Source of the DNA: CAYQOX01 sp964419335
GTDB taxonomy: Bacteria; Hinthialibacterota; Hinthialibacteria; Hinthialibacterales; Hinthialibacteraceae
DNA length: 15,036 bases
NCBI GenBank assembly: GCA_964419335.1
Contig: CAYQOX010000078.1
Span: forward strand, 1 to 15,036
Reading direction: 5' to 3'
How positions within the stretch are numbered: position 1 is the first letter of the stretch; each line of letters opens with the position of its first letter. Shown here one piece after another: positions 1-9,300 of the stretch. The translations under genes were made by a program, and so were the position numbers. The notes under the pieces were generated by a model. That model ran no database searches. It saw only the letters and a program-made list of their open reading frames with translations, and was not told the origin of the DNA.

Positions 1-2
1 CG

Positions 3-290
3 CCTAAGGATCATTTTTTCCTGGTAATCCTTGCGTATCTTCTACTGCATCTTATTGAGATGACCCTGCGTAGACAAGGAGAATATCGGAGTTGGGGAAT
101 CATCCGAAAAATTTTAAGGACGCATCAAGTAACGACGGTGGTGTTACCAGCTTCGAATGGCGAGGTTTATAGAATACGAAAACCATCGATTGCCGAAGAA
201 TGTCATCAGGATATATACAAAAAACTCAACTTGGATCCAAAGGTAAATCGTTTTCCAAGTACGAAGACAAAAAAAATAAGTTTAAAATAA
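3..290 (+). CDS. Transposase, C-terminal 95 residues (IS1634/IS4-like), cut by window edge
   Basis: The frame is open from the first complete codon at position 3 to a TAA at 288-290, so the N-terminal part lies outside the window. The residues read PKDHFFLVILAYLLL, then HLIEMTLRRQGEYRSW, then an 'LRTHQVTT' block, and later 'HQDIYKKLNL'. This order (hydrophobic 'FL..LAYLL', 'LR..G..RSW..I...L.THQ.VT', then 'IY..L.L') is the usual C-terminal signature of IS1634-type DDE transposases of the wider IS4 group, which cut and paste their own element. An ATG at 60 is internal and should not be used as the start. The stop is only 9 bp from the terminal inverted repeat at 300-325, as expected for the right end of an insertion sequence. 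The gene converges on the minus-strand TonB operon. Family assignment rests on recalled sequence pattern; whether the full gene is intact cannot be seen. Confidence 0.8.
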   Translation, partial: PKDHFFLVILAYLLLHLIEMTLRRQGEYRSWGIIRKILRTHQVTTVVLPASNGEVYRIRKPSIAEECHQDIYKKLNLDPKVNRFPSTKTKKISLK

Positions 291-299
291 CGAATTTGG

Positions 300-325
300 G
301 CTAGCAGAACTTCGCACTCTCCAGT
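300..325. repeat. Right terminal inverted repeat of the insertion sequence
   Basis: Read on the minus strand inward from 325, this 26-bp segment starts ACTGG and ends GCTAGC. It matches 12581-12606, read on the + strand, at 25 of 26 positions; the only difference is A here against C there at the sixth base. It lies 9 bp past the transposase stop, so it should be the right end of the element, with its outer tip at 325. The tip is 46 bp from the stop codon of the TPR gene. Target-site duplication cannot be tested because the left end is outside the window. Confidence 0.8.
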
Positions 326-371
326 TCATTAGAAGGGCATTTAAAAATTTGTTCGATCAACTTAAATATTT

Positions 372-1841
372 TTAGCGATTTTTAGCGACACGTTCGACTT
401 GTTCAAGGTACTCTTGGATGTTGTCGCGATGGTTGACTTGTTGAGCACTACGAAGCAATGGCAAGGCTTCCTGATATTTGCCATTTCGTACTAACAATTG
501 CGCATGGCGTACTTTCGCATCCGCTTCGTAGTTTTCGATATTGGCGGCGCGCTCGTAATAGAAGATCGCTTTCTCCGTGTTACCCTCGCGGGCGTAATGT
601 TGACCAAGAAGAAGCAACGCTTCTCCATCCATTGGATCGAGTTGAACAATTTCCTTTAGCACTTGGACTTCTTCCTCGTCGGAACCATCAGCGACGGCAA
701 GACGCGCTTCGATTTTTAAAAGTTCATTGCGCTCATCATCGCTCAATTTACCATCGTATACTTCGTTAATACGGGAGATGATTTCGCGTGTTTGTTCAAA
801 CGCACCGCGCGCGGATAGGATTTTGGCGGATCGAATGGCTTGATTGGTAAATTGTTCGGGATCCTTTTCCATGGCGCGAATGTAAGTGTCGGTTGCAAGT
901 TCGTATAGTTTTTCATTGATGTAAATGTCGGCAAGCATTTTGAGACTATCTTGCGTGGCCTTGCCAAGTTGATCGACGACTTCATAAATTTCCGCCGCTT
1001 CGAGAGGTTTTTCTAACCCGATATAGGCATTGGCTTGGAGCAGCCATAGATCGGAACGCTCGGGAAATTGTTTGATGAGCTGACCACAAAGCGCGACCGC
1101 TTCGCCAAAACGTTCTTGTTTGAAGAAACATCGCGCGAGACCCATCTTCCAATCCATTGTATCGGCATCGAGAAGAATGGCCATGCGATAGGCGGATTCG
1201 GCTGAAAGATAGTTTTCAATAGAGGTGTAGGAGAAACCTAGCAAGCCGAAGGTGATACCATTGTAACCACCGAGTTCAATAACACGGGTTAACGCGGGAA
1301 TGGCTTCTTCATATTTATTTTGACGAACGTATATGATGCCAAGATTGTTCCACGCGCGGCGAAATTTGGGGAATTTATCGACCGCGTCTTGATAGATGGA
1401 AGCGGCCTTGTCGAAATCTTCTTGTTGGAAGTAGATGTTCGCCAAAGTGAAATCGATGACGGCGCTGGCGGTTTCATTACGCGAATCTTGTAATATGTTC
1501 GCCGCTTCGTTCATTTTATCGTCGGAAATGAGATTAAGCACCTCCGTCATCATATCGCGTTCGTCCACCGTGACGGTAGGCTCGATCTCGGTCTCTGATT
1601 TATAACTTCTGATAAATTCCTTTTGGAACTGAGTATCGTTCCAAAACTTTAATTCCGCATCACTTAATTTATGAGTATTGAGTTTGACATTCTCTCCCTC
1701 GGAGGAATGTAAGTTTAATGCAGGATAAAAATATATACAAAAAAGAAGTAGTAATGTAAGTATTGATATTTTGTTCATTCGATTATGCCTTGTCATATCG
1801 TGGTGGTTATGGTTTTTGGAAAGCATAAAAATACTCGCCAT
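372..1841 (-). CDS. Exported TPR-repeat protein at the end of the TonB operon
   Basis: 489 residues as drawn. A hydrophobic export segment (MNKISILTLLLLFCIYFYP) starts at residue 22. Translation may therefore begin at Met22 (1778), which gives a normal signal peptide and has AAGG upstream. The first ATG (1841) has AAAGGA about 9 bases upstream, and that site overlaps the end of tonB, so I cannot decide between them. From about residue 105 to the C terminus the protein is a run of tetratricopeptide repeats (for example 'AWNNLGIIYVRQNKYEEAIPAL' split over helices, and 'ALLLLGQHYAREGNTEKAIFYYERA'). TPR proteins are scaffolds for protein-protein contacts. A TPR gene follows tonB in many TonB2-type operons, so this is probably a periplasmic partner of the TonB complex. 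It is the last gene of the operon, starts 3 bp after the tonB stop, and no terminator is visible before the IS end. The function as an accessory is inference. Confidence 0.85.
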   Translation of the reverse strand: MASIFMLSKNHNHHDMTRHNRMNKISILTLLLLFCIYFYPALNLHSSEGENVKLNTHKLSDAELKFWNDTQFQKEFIRSYKSETEIEPTVTVDERDMMTEVLNLISDDKMNEAANILQDSRNETASAVIDFTLANIYFQQEDFDKAASIYQDAVDKFPKFRRAWNNLGIIYVRQNKYEEAIPALTRVIELGGYNGITFGLLGFSYTSIENYLSAESAYRMAILLDADTMDWKMGLARCFFKQERFGEAVALCGQLIKQFPERSDLWLLQANAYIGLEKPLEAAEIYEVVDQLGKATQDSLKMLADIYINEKLYELATDTYIRAMEKDPEQFTNQAIRSAKILSARGAFEQTREIISRINEVYDGKLSDDERNELLKIEARLAVADGSDEEEVQVLKEIVQLDPMDGEALLLLGQHYAREGNTEKAIFYYERAANIENYEADAKVRHAQLLVRNGKYQEALPLLRSAQQVNHRDNIQEYLEQVERVAKNR

Positions 1842-1844
1842 GTT

Positions 1845-2519
1845 TTATAATCCTTTAGGGAATGTAATGGGAACGCGCATACGAAAGCGTACCGCTTCTC
1901 CATTGCGTTTGCCGGGTTCGAATTTCCATTTTTTAATTGCATCCAACGCCGGTTTTTCGAAGACGGGATCAGTGGATTTTTGGACTTTGGGCTGTTCAAC
2001 CCGGCCCTGTTTGTTGACAATGAAAATGATATAGACCTTGCCAGGGGCTTTTTTGCGAACCTCTTCGTTGATACGCGGGCTGGTTTGATAAACCGGCCGC
2101 GGCTTTTGATCGAGATCCGCGAGTGAGAACAATTTATCCACATCATCATTGCTCGATGTGACGGTATTGAGATTGACCGCGAAATCTCCGCCTAAGAATC
2201 CATCGCTGACAACGGGATTCAAAGCGAGTTCGAGTTGGTCCACACCGAGAGGCGGTGCTTGCGAGTCGAGTTCGGGTGGTTCCTCCTCTGGTTCGGGTTC
2301 TTCCTCGGGTTCCGGTTCGGGAGGAGGATCAGGCGCTTCCAATTCCGCGGTGTTGATTTCTTGAACAACCATATCGTTTTTGGGCGGCTTATTCAGCGTT
2401 TGCATGAGCGGTAAAACAAGAAAAAACGCGAGGGTTAACGCTAGTGCTCCAATGACAACGGAAAAACGATGAAAAATTTCCTTGATCCACCAAAAGGGGG
2501 ATTTGCGTCTCATCATCAT
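1845..2519 (-). CDS. tonB: Energy transducer TonB
   Basis: 224 residues with the classical three-part layout. A single N-terminal membrane anchor lies at about 19-39. A periplasm-spanning Pro/Glu-rich region lies at about 62-83 (PDPPPEPEPEEEPEPEEEPP). A C-terminal TonB domain lies at about 140-224, with 'GKVYIIFIVNKQGRV' and 'ALDAIKKWKFEPGKRNGEAV', where the Trp in the 'KKWKF.P' segment and the closing 'R.RVPITF' strand are typical. TonB carries energy from ExbB/ExbD to the receptor by pairing with its TonB box. The start has three consecutive ATG codons; a purine-rich GGGAG lies about 14 bases upstream within the 3' end of exbD, so the exact Met is uncertain. The linker is acidic (Glu-Pro) rather than the Lys-Pro of the E. 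coli protein, and it is short, as in TonB2-type proteins. It lies 6 bp after exbD and 3 bp before the TPR gene. Confidence 0.93.
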   Translation of the reverse strand: MMMRRKSPFWWIKEIFHRFSVVIGALALTLAFFLVLPLMQTLNKPPKNDMVVQEINTAELEAPDPPPEPEPEEEPEPEEEPPELDSQAPPLGVDQLELALNPVVSDGFLGGDFAVNLNTVTSSNDDVDKLFSLADLDQKPRPVYQTSPRINEEVRKKAPGKVYIIFIVNKQGRVEQPKVQKSTDPVFEKPALDAIKKWKFEPGKRNGEAVRFRMRVPITFPKGL

Positions 2520-2525
2520 TGTTTC

Positions 2526-2939
2526 TTATGCACTCCCTTGCCGCGTGGCGACGCTGACTTTTTGCGCGCCCGCGAGTTTGGCTTCGTCAATAATACGTAC
2601 CAGCATGCCCGATTGAGCCGAACCATCGGCCTGGATGATGACGGGTACATCCTCTTTTTGCAACATGCGCTTCACAAGCGGTTGGACACCACTGATTCCG
2701 ATTTCACGACCGCCATAGACCACTTCACCTTTTTCCGTCAGAGCGATGAGGATACTGTTTTTTTCGAGTTGGACGGAGGAGGCGGCTTGTGGTTTATCGA
2801 CCTCGACTCCGGTTTCTTCAACGAATGTCGTGGTTACGATGAAGAAGATTAAAAGAATAAAAACACAGTCGATCAACGGTGAAATATCAATTCCCGATTC
2901 GCTGCTGTCTTCCATTGTCATTTCTCTAAAACGTCCCAT
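2526..2939 (-). CDS. exbD: Biopolymer transport protein ExbD
   Basis: 137 residues, normal ExbD length. A short cytoplasmic N terminus is followed by one membrane segment ('IDISPLIDCVFILLIFFIV', about 17-36). The Asp in 'PLID' (residue 24) is the proton-binding Asp of the ExbD/TolR family. The rest (about 45-137) is the periplasmic domain, including 'VPVIIQADGSAQSGMLVRII' and a short Gln/Ser-rich end. With ExbB it forms the proton-driven motor that energises TonB in the inner membrane. It follows exbB after 38 bp and precedes tonB by 6 bp. Family assignment is secure from the N-terminal membrane motif. ExbD and TolR are related, but the neighbouring tonB and TonB-dependent receptor genes support ExbD. 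Confidence 0.94.
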   Translation of the reverse strand: MGRFREMTMEDSSESGIDISPLIDCVFILLIFFIVTTTFVEETGVEVDKPQAASSVQLEKNSILIALTEKGEVVYGGREIGISGVQPLVKRMLQKEDVPVIIQADGSAQSGMLVRIIDEAKLAGAQKVSVATRQGSA

Positions 2940-2977
2940 GATATACCTCGTATTTATTAATGTTTAAAAACTTACAT

Positions 2978-3733
2978 TTAAGTATTAGGGCTGCCAACGA
3001 CTTCAGGCAGGTATTTTTCTTCTGGTTTATCCTTAAATTCATAATCAGATGTATAAGGTTCAGCAAATGCGGGCTTCTTACTTTCTTGATGATTTTTTTT
3101 GTATAGTTTTTGGGTAAAGACGGTTTCAAGATGAGCGAGGAAAGCCTTGTAGGCTTCGAGTTTGCGCGCCAGTTGGTATTGGAAAAATAATCCTGGGATG
3201 GCGATAACAAGACCAGTTTCAGTAGTAACCAGCGCTTCGGATATACCCTCGGCGACCATGCCCATGGTTTTATCGCCCCCCGCTCCCGTGGCGAGGGCGG
3301 AGAATGTCGCAAGCATGCCAGTCACGGTTCCAAGAAGACCCAAAAGAGGCGCGGCGCTTACGCAAATTTTCATAACGCGAAGGTCGCGTTCAAAAGGCAC
3401 GATTTCGGTCGCGCGTAATTCATCGAAGGCGATCGTGGTATCTTTAAGAGTTTTGTTTCCCGTTACGAAATCGAGAAGTTCACCGACCGGACCTTTTCGC
3501 TTTTCAGGGTGATCAATCCATTTCCGCCATTTTCTTTCGCGAACGGAGTTGAAGCCTTTTCCCGTTAGTCGAAGTTGAACATGCATTCCTAATCCAAACA
3601 TCACAAGCGCGGTGATGGCGATGGCGATCATGGCCCAGCCACCGGAGAGCCAAATATCAATCGCCTGGTGCCACAATGTCATGACATGTTGGGTTAGCAT
3701 TTCGCTAAGGGTACCGCTAAATAATTCTTTCAT
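2978..3733 (-). CDS. exbB: Proton channel subunit ExbB (TolQ/MotA family)
   Basis: 251 residues. Three membrane segments are visible at about 31-51, 122-148 and 168-188. The second and third carry the family motifs 'AAPLLGLLGTVTGM' and 'AEGISEALVTTETGLVIAIPG', which line the proton path. It has a C-terminal cytoplasmic extension of about 50 residues rich in Lys, Glu and Pro, beyond the usual core. ExbB forms the pentameric channel around ExbD. Its ATG overlaps the TGA of the upstream ttpC-like gene in the sequence ATGA (3730-3733), so the two are probably translationally coupled. exbD follows after 38 bp, with a GAGGT ribosome binding site 6 bases before that ATG. It is the second of two ExbB-type proteins encoded side by side; this shorter one is the standard ExbB2. 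Confidence 0.93.
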   Translation of the reverse strand: MKELFSGTLSEMLTQHVMTLWHQAIDIWLSGGWAMIAIAITALVMFGLGMHVQLRLTGKGFNSVRERKWRKWIDHPEKRKGPVGELLDFVTGNKTLKDTTIAFDELRATEIVPFERDLRVMKICVSAAPLLGLLGTVTGMLATFSALATGAGGDKTMGMVAEGISEALVTTETGLVIAIPGLFFQYQLARKLEAYKAFLAHLETVFTQKLYKKNHQESKKPAFAEPYTSDYEFKDKPEEKYLPEVVGSPNT

Positions 3734-5187
3734 GATTGCTCACTTTCCGCGGTTTTGTAAGTATGTTCATAAGGGGTCTTGCCTACTTGATTCACAAGCG
3801 CGACCGCCGCTTTTTCCATTTGATTGACCACGCCACGCGCCTTGCGTGAGAGGAACGCATGAAGCAACAAGGATGGAATCGCCACGATAAGACCAAACTC
3901 GGTGGTGATGAGCGCTTCGGAAATACCGCCCGACAAGGTTTTGACATCGCCCGAGCCAAATACGGTAATAAGTTTAAACGTGTTGATGATCCCGGTGACC
4001 GTTCCCAATAGCCCTAACAAAGGGGCGGAAGCGGCACATATCGCGATAAAGGGAAGCATGCGTTCGAGTTTCAAGCGCGCGGCTAGAACTTTTTCGTACA
4101 TGACTTCCTCGATTAACTCGCGGGGTTCCTTTATGTGCTCAATGCCGGTTTTGAGCATATCGCCGACTGGACCGCCAATCGCCTTGGCTTTTTCCTCGGC
4201 GGATTTGGCGTTATGAGCAGCGACATCATTGAGCAAAGCACGAATACGCTTTTGGGATGGGGTTCGTATGAACAACATGCTGATCCATTTATAAAGAGCG
4301 ATAAGCAAGGCTACACCGGCTAAACCAAAAATGGGGAACATGACGGGACCGCCCTTTTGGATATGCTGCAAAAGGGTTTCATTGGTTTCCTCGATCTTGT
4401 GCGCATTGCCAAGAGTAGGATCGAAAGGGAACGCACCCGAGGAACTATCAATGAGTTGAGACGCGACCTTGGTATCGGTTTGATTGTCGAATTCCAGGAT
4501 AGCCGGTTCAAGCGAGCCGAGACGCTGTTCGGCGGTTCCAACATTTATACCATCGGAAGATTGAAAAATCGCGGCGGGGCCGATCATGACAAAGGTTCCT
4601 TTTTTAACTAAACCATCGGCATTGACCGCGCTTCCATGAAAACGAGTACCACCAAGTAAATCATGCAAACGATCCAAGGAGACTTGCAGGAGTTTGGCTT
4701 GTTCCTTGAAGATTTCCTGTTGAGTGAGATTGTCATTTTCCGGGGCGAGTTTGGCATCCTCCAAAGCCTGGTTATAGCGCTGAAGTTCGGCGATATGCAA
4801 GCGCGTTTCAAAATTACGAATATACTCGCTTAACAAATTAGACAAGTAAGTTGCCTCTTCTTGGCGTGATTTGATTTCCGAGCGGAGATTGCTTAGATCA
4901 AGCGTACGGCTATCGAGCAAGCGTGTAGTTTGTTGGTATTCGGCGCGCACTTGAGTAAGCTGTCTCTCAAGATCGCTCAGTTCGCGGCTGAGAGGAATTT
5001 TTTCCACGGCCATTTGTTCGCGCAACTGGTTTAGCTCTTCCAAACTCGCTTGGAGTTTTTGTTGAACGGATTGGGCGACCTCTCCAAACTTCTTCTCGGA
5101 GGCCTGTTGTTGAGTCTGGTCTTGCGCATAAAGAAAAAGAGGTGAAACAAAAAGAAGAATGGCTAAGATGATTAATTTATTTTTCAT
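3730..5187 (-). CDS. ttpC: TtpC-like protein: periplasmic coiled coil fused to an ExbB/TolQ domain
   Basis: 485 residues. A signal peptide covers about 1-21 (ending LFLYAQ). A long charged, Gln/Glu/Leu-rich coiled-coil region covers about 30-180. A periplasmic part continues to about 275. Then come a membrane segment at about 282-305 and an ExbB/TolQ core at about 340-450 with 'APLLGLLGTVTGI' and 'GGISEALITTEFGLIVAIPSL'. This layout is that of TtpC, the extra ExbB-like component required for the TonB2 complex in Vibrio, and the position between a DUF3450 gene and exbB supports it. Why a second ExbB-type subunit with a large periplasmic domain is needed is not settled. It begins 17 bp after the DUF3450 stop and overlaps exbB by 4 bp. 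The symbol is given by architecture and order, not by a database match. Confidence 0.88.
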   Translation of the reverse strand: MKNKLIILAILLFVSPLFLYAQDQTQQQASEKKFGEVAQSVQQKLQASLEELNQLREQMAVEKIPLSRELSDLERQLTQVRAEYQQTTRLLDSRTLDLSNLRSEIKSRQEEATYLSNLLSEYIRNFETRLHIAELQRYNQALEDAKLAPENDNLTQQEIFKEQAKLLQVSLDRLHDLLGGTRFHGSAVNADGLVKKGTFVMIGPAAIFQSSDGINVGTAEQRLGSLEPAILEFDNQTDTKVASQLIDSSSGAFPFDPTLGNAHKIEETNETLLQHIQKGGPVMFPIFGLAGVALLIALYKWISMLFIRTPSQKRIRALLNDVAAHNAKSAEEKAKAIGGPVGDMLKTGIEHIKEPRELIEEVMYEKVLAARLKLERMLPFIAICAASAPLLGLLGTVTGIINTFKLITVFGSGDVKTLSGGISEALITTEFGLIVAIPSLLLHAFLSRKARGVVNQMEKAAVALVNQVGKTPYEHTYKTAESEQS

Positions 5188-5204
5188 TATATATGCTTTT
5201 CCGA

Positions 5205-6056
5205 TTACTTGATTTTGACTGGTACTTGTACAAACGCGGCGACTTTTTCATTTTCATAAATAGCAATAGCGTCGGATATTTGAGGAGCGGAATCGTTTTC
5301 CTCAACCCATTCCCACCCTTCGGCGGAGGAGAAACCATATCCGGCGAGCTTACCATTCGCTCCGGCATAAAAACCTTGTCCGATGCCCGCATATAAGGTG
5401 GTAACTTCAACCGAGGTTCCATCATCCAAGTCCCGGACCTCGCTGGTGACGGTGATTTTACGGTTCGCCTTGTTGACTTCGTTCAGGATACCGACGACAT
5501 TTTGGAAACGGGCGGAAGTCGTGAGTTTGGTTTCCTCGGGATTGTCGGGTAGTTGCTGGCTCAAGGGTTTTACCGTTTGCTGGAAAGGATGAGGAAGGCG
5601 TTTCACTAATTGCTTGGTGGAATCTTCGAGAGCAATCAACGTATCTTCTAACGCGGCGGAGGCTTGTTTTAGTTTATCGTTTTCCTCCATCATTTCTTGA
5701 CGCTTTTCATCGGCCTCGGCGATATTTTTCTCGGCTTCATCAATCTTTCCCCTAAGAGATTGAATCTCACGCTGGACCAATTCGATCCTTTCGTTAAGCA
5801 TTTCCTTGGCGAGCGCAAAATCACGTTTTTCTTTAGATATGACGCGTTGGGTATCCACCCATTTTTCGATGGCCGTGCGGGTGGCTTCGATATCGCTTTC
5901 AGTTTTGTCGGCGGAAATCGCACCGGATGAGAGAAGGAAGATGGCGGTGGCACATAAGATGGATGCTACCGCCAACTTTTCCGTGAGTAGAAAGCGCTGG
6001 CGGTTTTTGAGTTCCGAATCAGTTCCTCGTTCTCGGAATTCCGACTTTTTGTTCAT
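5205..6056 (-). CDS. DUF3450 family protein of TonB2-type operons
   Basis: 283 residues. A cytoplasmic N terminus of about 28 residues precedes a hydrophobic segment (about 29-48, ending 'SSGAISA'). The long n-region makes either a cleaved signal or a membrane anchor possible. A coiled coil covers about 54-150, and a globular C-terminal half has the DUF3450 hallmarks: 'RLPHPF', 'RFQNVVGILNEVNK', 'VEVTTLYAGIGQGFYAG', 'AGYGFSSAEGWEW'. The family is encoded directly upstream of ttpC/exbB/exbD/tonB in many proteobacteria and is often misnamed a chromosome segregation ATPase because of the coiled coil; there is no nucleotide-binding motif here. It probably acts in the periplasm with the TtpC coiled coil. 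AAAGGA lies 10 bases before the ATG. It is the first gene of the six-gene operon, 263 bp from the receptor gene. Confidence 0.88.
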   Translation of the reverse strand: MNKKSEFRERGTDSELKNRQRFLLTEKLAVASILCATAIFLLSSGAISADKTESDIEATRTAIEKWVDTQRVISKEKRDFALAKEMLNERIELVQREIQSLRGKIDEAEKNIAEADEKRQEMMEENDKLKQASAALEDTLIALEDSTKQLVKRLPHPFQQTVKPLSQQLPDNPEETKLTTSARFQNVVGILNEVNKANRKITVTSEVRDLDDGTSVEVTTLYAGIGQGFYAGANGKLAGYGFSSAEGWEWVEENDSAPQISDAIAIYENEKVAAFVQVPVKIK

Positions 6057-6319
6057 ATTCGTTTGATCCTTTGTTATGATAAATGATTCTTTTTACTTGA
6101 AAATCGAGTAGTTAAAAATGTATTGGCGAACATACAGGGAAAGTACTTCGAGATTATGCGTATTTTGTTTGCGCAATGTTTTGATCATGTTAGTGTGAGT
6201 TTAGCGTTTTATTAGAAGATGTTTTTCCTCATTTATTTTCATAAAACTCAATTTATTCCCCTTCGATTTATACGCCATTTTTTGGCACCCTATATTCGCC
6301 ACAGTCTCGACTGAGATAA
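6057..6319 (-). promoter_or_regulatory. Intergenic leader between receptor gene and TonB operon
   Basis: This is the only sizeable gap upstream of the six-gene operon, so it probably carries its promoter, though read-through from the receptor gene is possible. No convincing -35/-10 pair was found. Directly after the receptor stop there is only a weak hairpin (4-bp stem GCCA/TGGC, 6275-6287) without a U run, so no clear terminator. A perfect TTGCGCAA palindrome at 6169-6176 and an ATGCGTAT at 6156-6163 resemble the half-sites of the palindrome at 12429-12446. A shared regulator is only a guess. Confidence 0.4.
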
Positions 6320-9300
6320 TTAAAAAGAGGCGCTGATGCTTAATGAGAATTCCCTGCCCTTGCGATATGAGGTCTTGGTCACATCGTCATCAATGTATTT
6401 GGAGCGATAAACACGTTCGATTTTAGGATCGGTTAGGTTTTTGGCTTGGAACTTGATTTTCCAATTATTGCTAATATTTTGGGTCCAACTGAAATTGAGC
6501 GTGCCATGTTTTTTTTCATAAATATCGGGAACGAATTTTCCATTCGATTGTCCCGCGCCAGCAACCAAGGTATCTCCCGTGACGGTATAGAAGAGACTTA
6601 ATTGCGTCCCCTTTAGGCCGAGTTCCGTGAGATCGTGGGAAATGTAAAGGTTATAGAGATATTCGGGTGCGTTGGTCATATCGCGCGAGTTCATGGGAGC
6701 GTTGATATTGGGATCATTGAATCCTTCCCGCTCTTCCGCGGGGAGCGAGACTTCCGAATTGATAAAGGTGGCGTTTCCGCCGATAGATAAACCTTCCAAT
6801 GGATCCCAGAACTGGCCTAATCTTTGGCGGACCTCGAATTCATATCCCGAAAGTTCACCTTCGGGATAATTGACCGCCGTGGTGTAGGTGAATCCGGCGT
6901 TTCTTTGGACGTATTCGATGGGATCCTTGATGTCTTTGTAAAAATAGGAAAGTGAGACCAATCCACCTTGGTAAGGAGTGTAGTCGAGTCGAATATCATA
7001 ATTTTTTATGGCGCTCATTTGCAGGAATGGATTTCCAATGAAGACATCGCCGCCAAGGAACTCCTGTTGTTGTATGGGAGAAAGTTCCTTGAAGGTTTGC
7101 CGAGCGACGGTCTCGGTATAGCTGCCGCGAAGCATGATTTCTTCAATCGGTGTTAATTCGAATCCCAGTGATGGCAGGAGGTCTTGTTGCTCAAAAGCGA
7201 CATCCGCATCGCCTTCGTTCAGCTGCACCGAGCCAAGAGAACCAGGTGGAATCCATGTGACATTTTCCTCGGGATAATTGGTGATACTCAATTCCGTGGT
7301 TTCGTAACGAGCACCGCCAATAAAGGTTAAATAGGAAGCCACGGGAAGATCGAGCATTCCGTACCCCGCGGTGATGACTTGCTCGCCGTCATAATCCACA
7401 TCGATTTCAGCGGGCGTGATGGGGTGATCCTCGGAGGAAAAATATTCACTCCATAAATCTTCCCACGGTCCTTCGTAGCGCGCACTGTTGTCGTTGAAGT
7501 TACTAAAGGATTCCTGATTGTAATCGCGGGAAACGTAATCATAGAAACCACCCATTTTCAGATAGCCTTCATCCCCGGTCCATTGTTCATAGGGTAATTT
7601 TATGTCAGTGAAATATTGGTCGCTTTCTTCGGAAATGTCTTTCCACACCCGTTGTAGGTTACCCAAGGTAAAGTTGGCCGCTGGTTTGAAAGGACGATGA
7701 ACCGCGGGATCGATGGATGGGGGAACATAAGGGGAAAAGCCTGGGCTATAGGATTCAGCCCACCACGTGGAACCAAATTGGCGCTTATCGGGTTGATCCA
7801 TGTATGCGCCGCTGCGGGCGATGCCCCAATCGATCTCGGGTTGGAGGGTGGAAAAGATACCGTCAAATTTCACGCCGGGATCGGGAAGTTTATGATCGCC
7901 TTGCAACTGCAAGGTGTGGGTGCTGCGTTCGGTATACTCAAGGGTTTCGGTACGAAGGAATGGCGCGGCGGATCGCTCTTGATTGCCTACGTGTCGAGGA
8001 TCATCAAGGTCATAAGTGGGAAAATAGTAATACTTGCCACGAGTATCCTCGGCGAGTGTGGTTACATCTTCGGCATCACGGGTGTACATGCCATGGAAGG
8101 AGATGGAATGATTTTCGGTTTCAACGCCAAGAACTCCCAATCCACCCCATTGGACGCCTTCGCTGGATTGGGTCACATCGAAAAGTTGAGTTTTGAAATC
8201 GTCTTGATTCGGAGAACCTTGTATATATTGCGGCGTCATGGGATTGCCGGGTTCCTCAACCCAGTATTTATCATCGATTCCATCATCATAAAATGAAGCA
8301 TCACGTTCATAGAAGAAACTACCAAAAGCGCCGATTTTCAAATCATCATCAATGTCATACTTACCACCACCAGAAATGGACCATTTGTAATCGACAGGAG
8401 CATCCGTTTCCGAAACACCGACAGATCCATCCCAATTTTGGCCAATATTATCGCTTTGGATATCGCGGTCACCATCATCAAATCCCCAATAATTCACGCC
8501 GCCGCCTTCATAAGAAAGAAAATCATCGCGGAATGAAACTTGGGTTTTGTAACTATATTGAGCGCTGAAGTTAAAGACGGTTTCATCGGGGACATCTTTG
8601 AGAACAACATTGACGGCGCCCCCCGAGGCATCGCCTTGTTGATCGGGAGTGAAGGTTTTGCTGACTTGGATACTTTCGATGACCGAGGCGGGAAATTGAT
8701 CCAGCTGAACCGCGCGTTTATCGGCGTCGGCGGTGGGAAGACGTACGGCGTTCATTTGCGAATTGACATAACGGTCGGGCAATCCTCGGACGACGGCGAA
8801 TTTTCCATCTTGGATCGATGCGCCCGCGACTAAACGTAATGCGCTGGCGGCGTCACTCATTCCCGCTTGGGACATGAGATCGGCGCTGATGGAATCCATC
8901 AAGGCGGGGCTTTCCATGCGGAGTTCGAGCAAAGCGATTTCAGTGCCCGCGCCAAGTTGAACATCTTGGACAACGAATTCCTCCATGTCGGTGAAATCGC
9001 CCGAGAGCCATATATCAACTTCGGTCATTTGTCCAGCGGTAACAACGACATCGGCTTTGAGCTGGCGGGTGAATCCCTCTTTGGAGAACACCAGGGTGTA
9101 GGTTCCAGGTTCCACTTGAGGAAAAACATAGTTCCCTTCATCGGTGGAAGTGACTTTTTGTCCCGTTTCGGCGATTTGAATCTGGGCATTGGGTAAGGGA
9201 GCGTCAAAATCCTTATCGTATATCATGCCACGAATCGTGCCCGCCTGTTGGGCCGAAACTTGCGATGATGCTAAAAACAAAAAGATGAGAAATAGCCACG

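Noticed and set aside
60..290. 76-residue protein starting at the ATG at 60
   Set aside because: The same frame is open upstream to the window edge with transposase-like residues, so this ATG is internal.
2149..2364. Ser/Gly-rich + strand frame
   Set aside because: It is the antisense of the Pro/Glu-rich linker of TonB, which yields Ser/Gly repeats by codon complementarity.
6275..6287. Possible terminator after the receptor gene
   Set aside because: The stem is only 4 bp (GCCA/TGGC) and no U run follows on the minus strand.
7697..8296. 199-codon + strand open frame inside the receptor gene
   Set aside because: It lies wholly antisense to a clearly coding TonB-dependent receptor, shows no family motif and has no ribosome binding site of note; it is a shadow frame.
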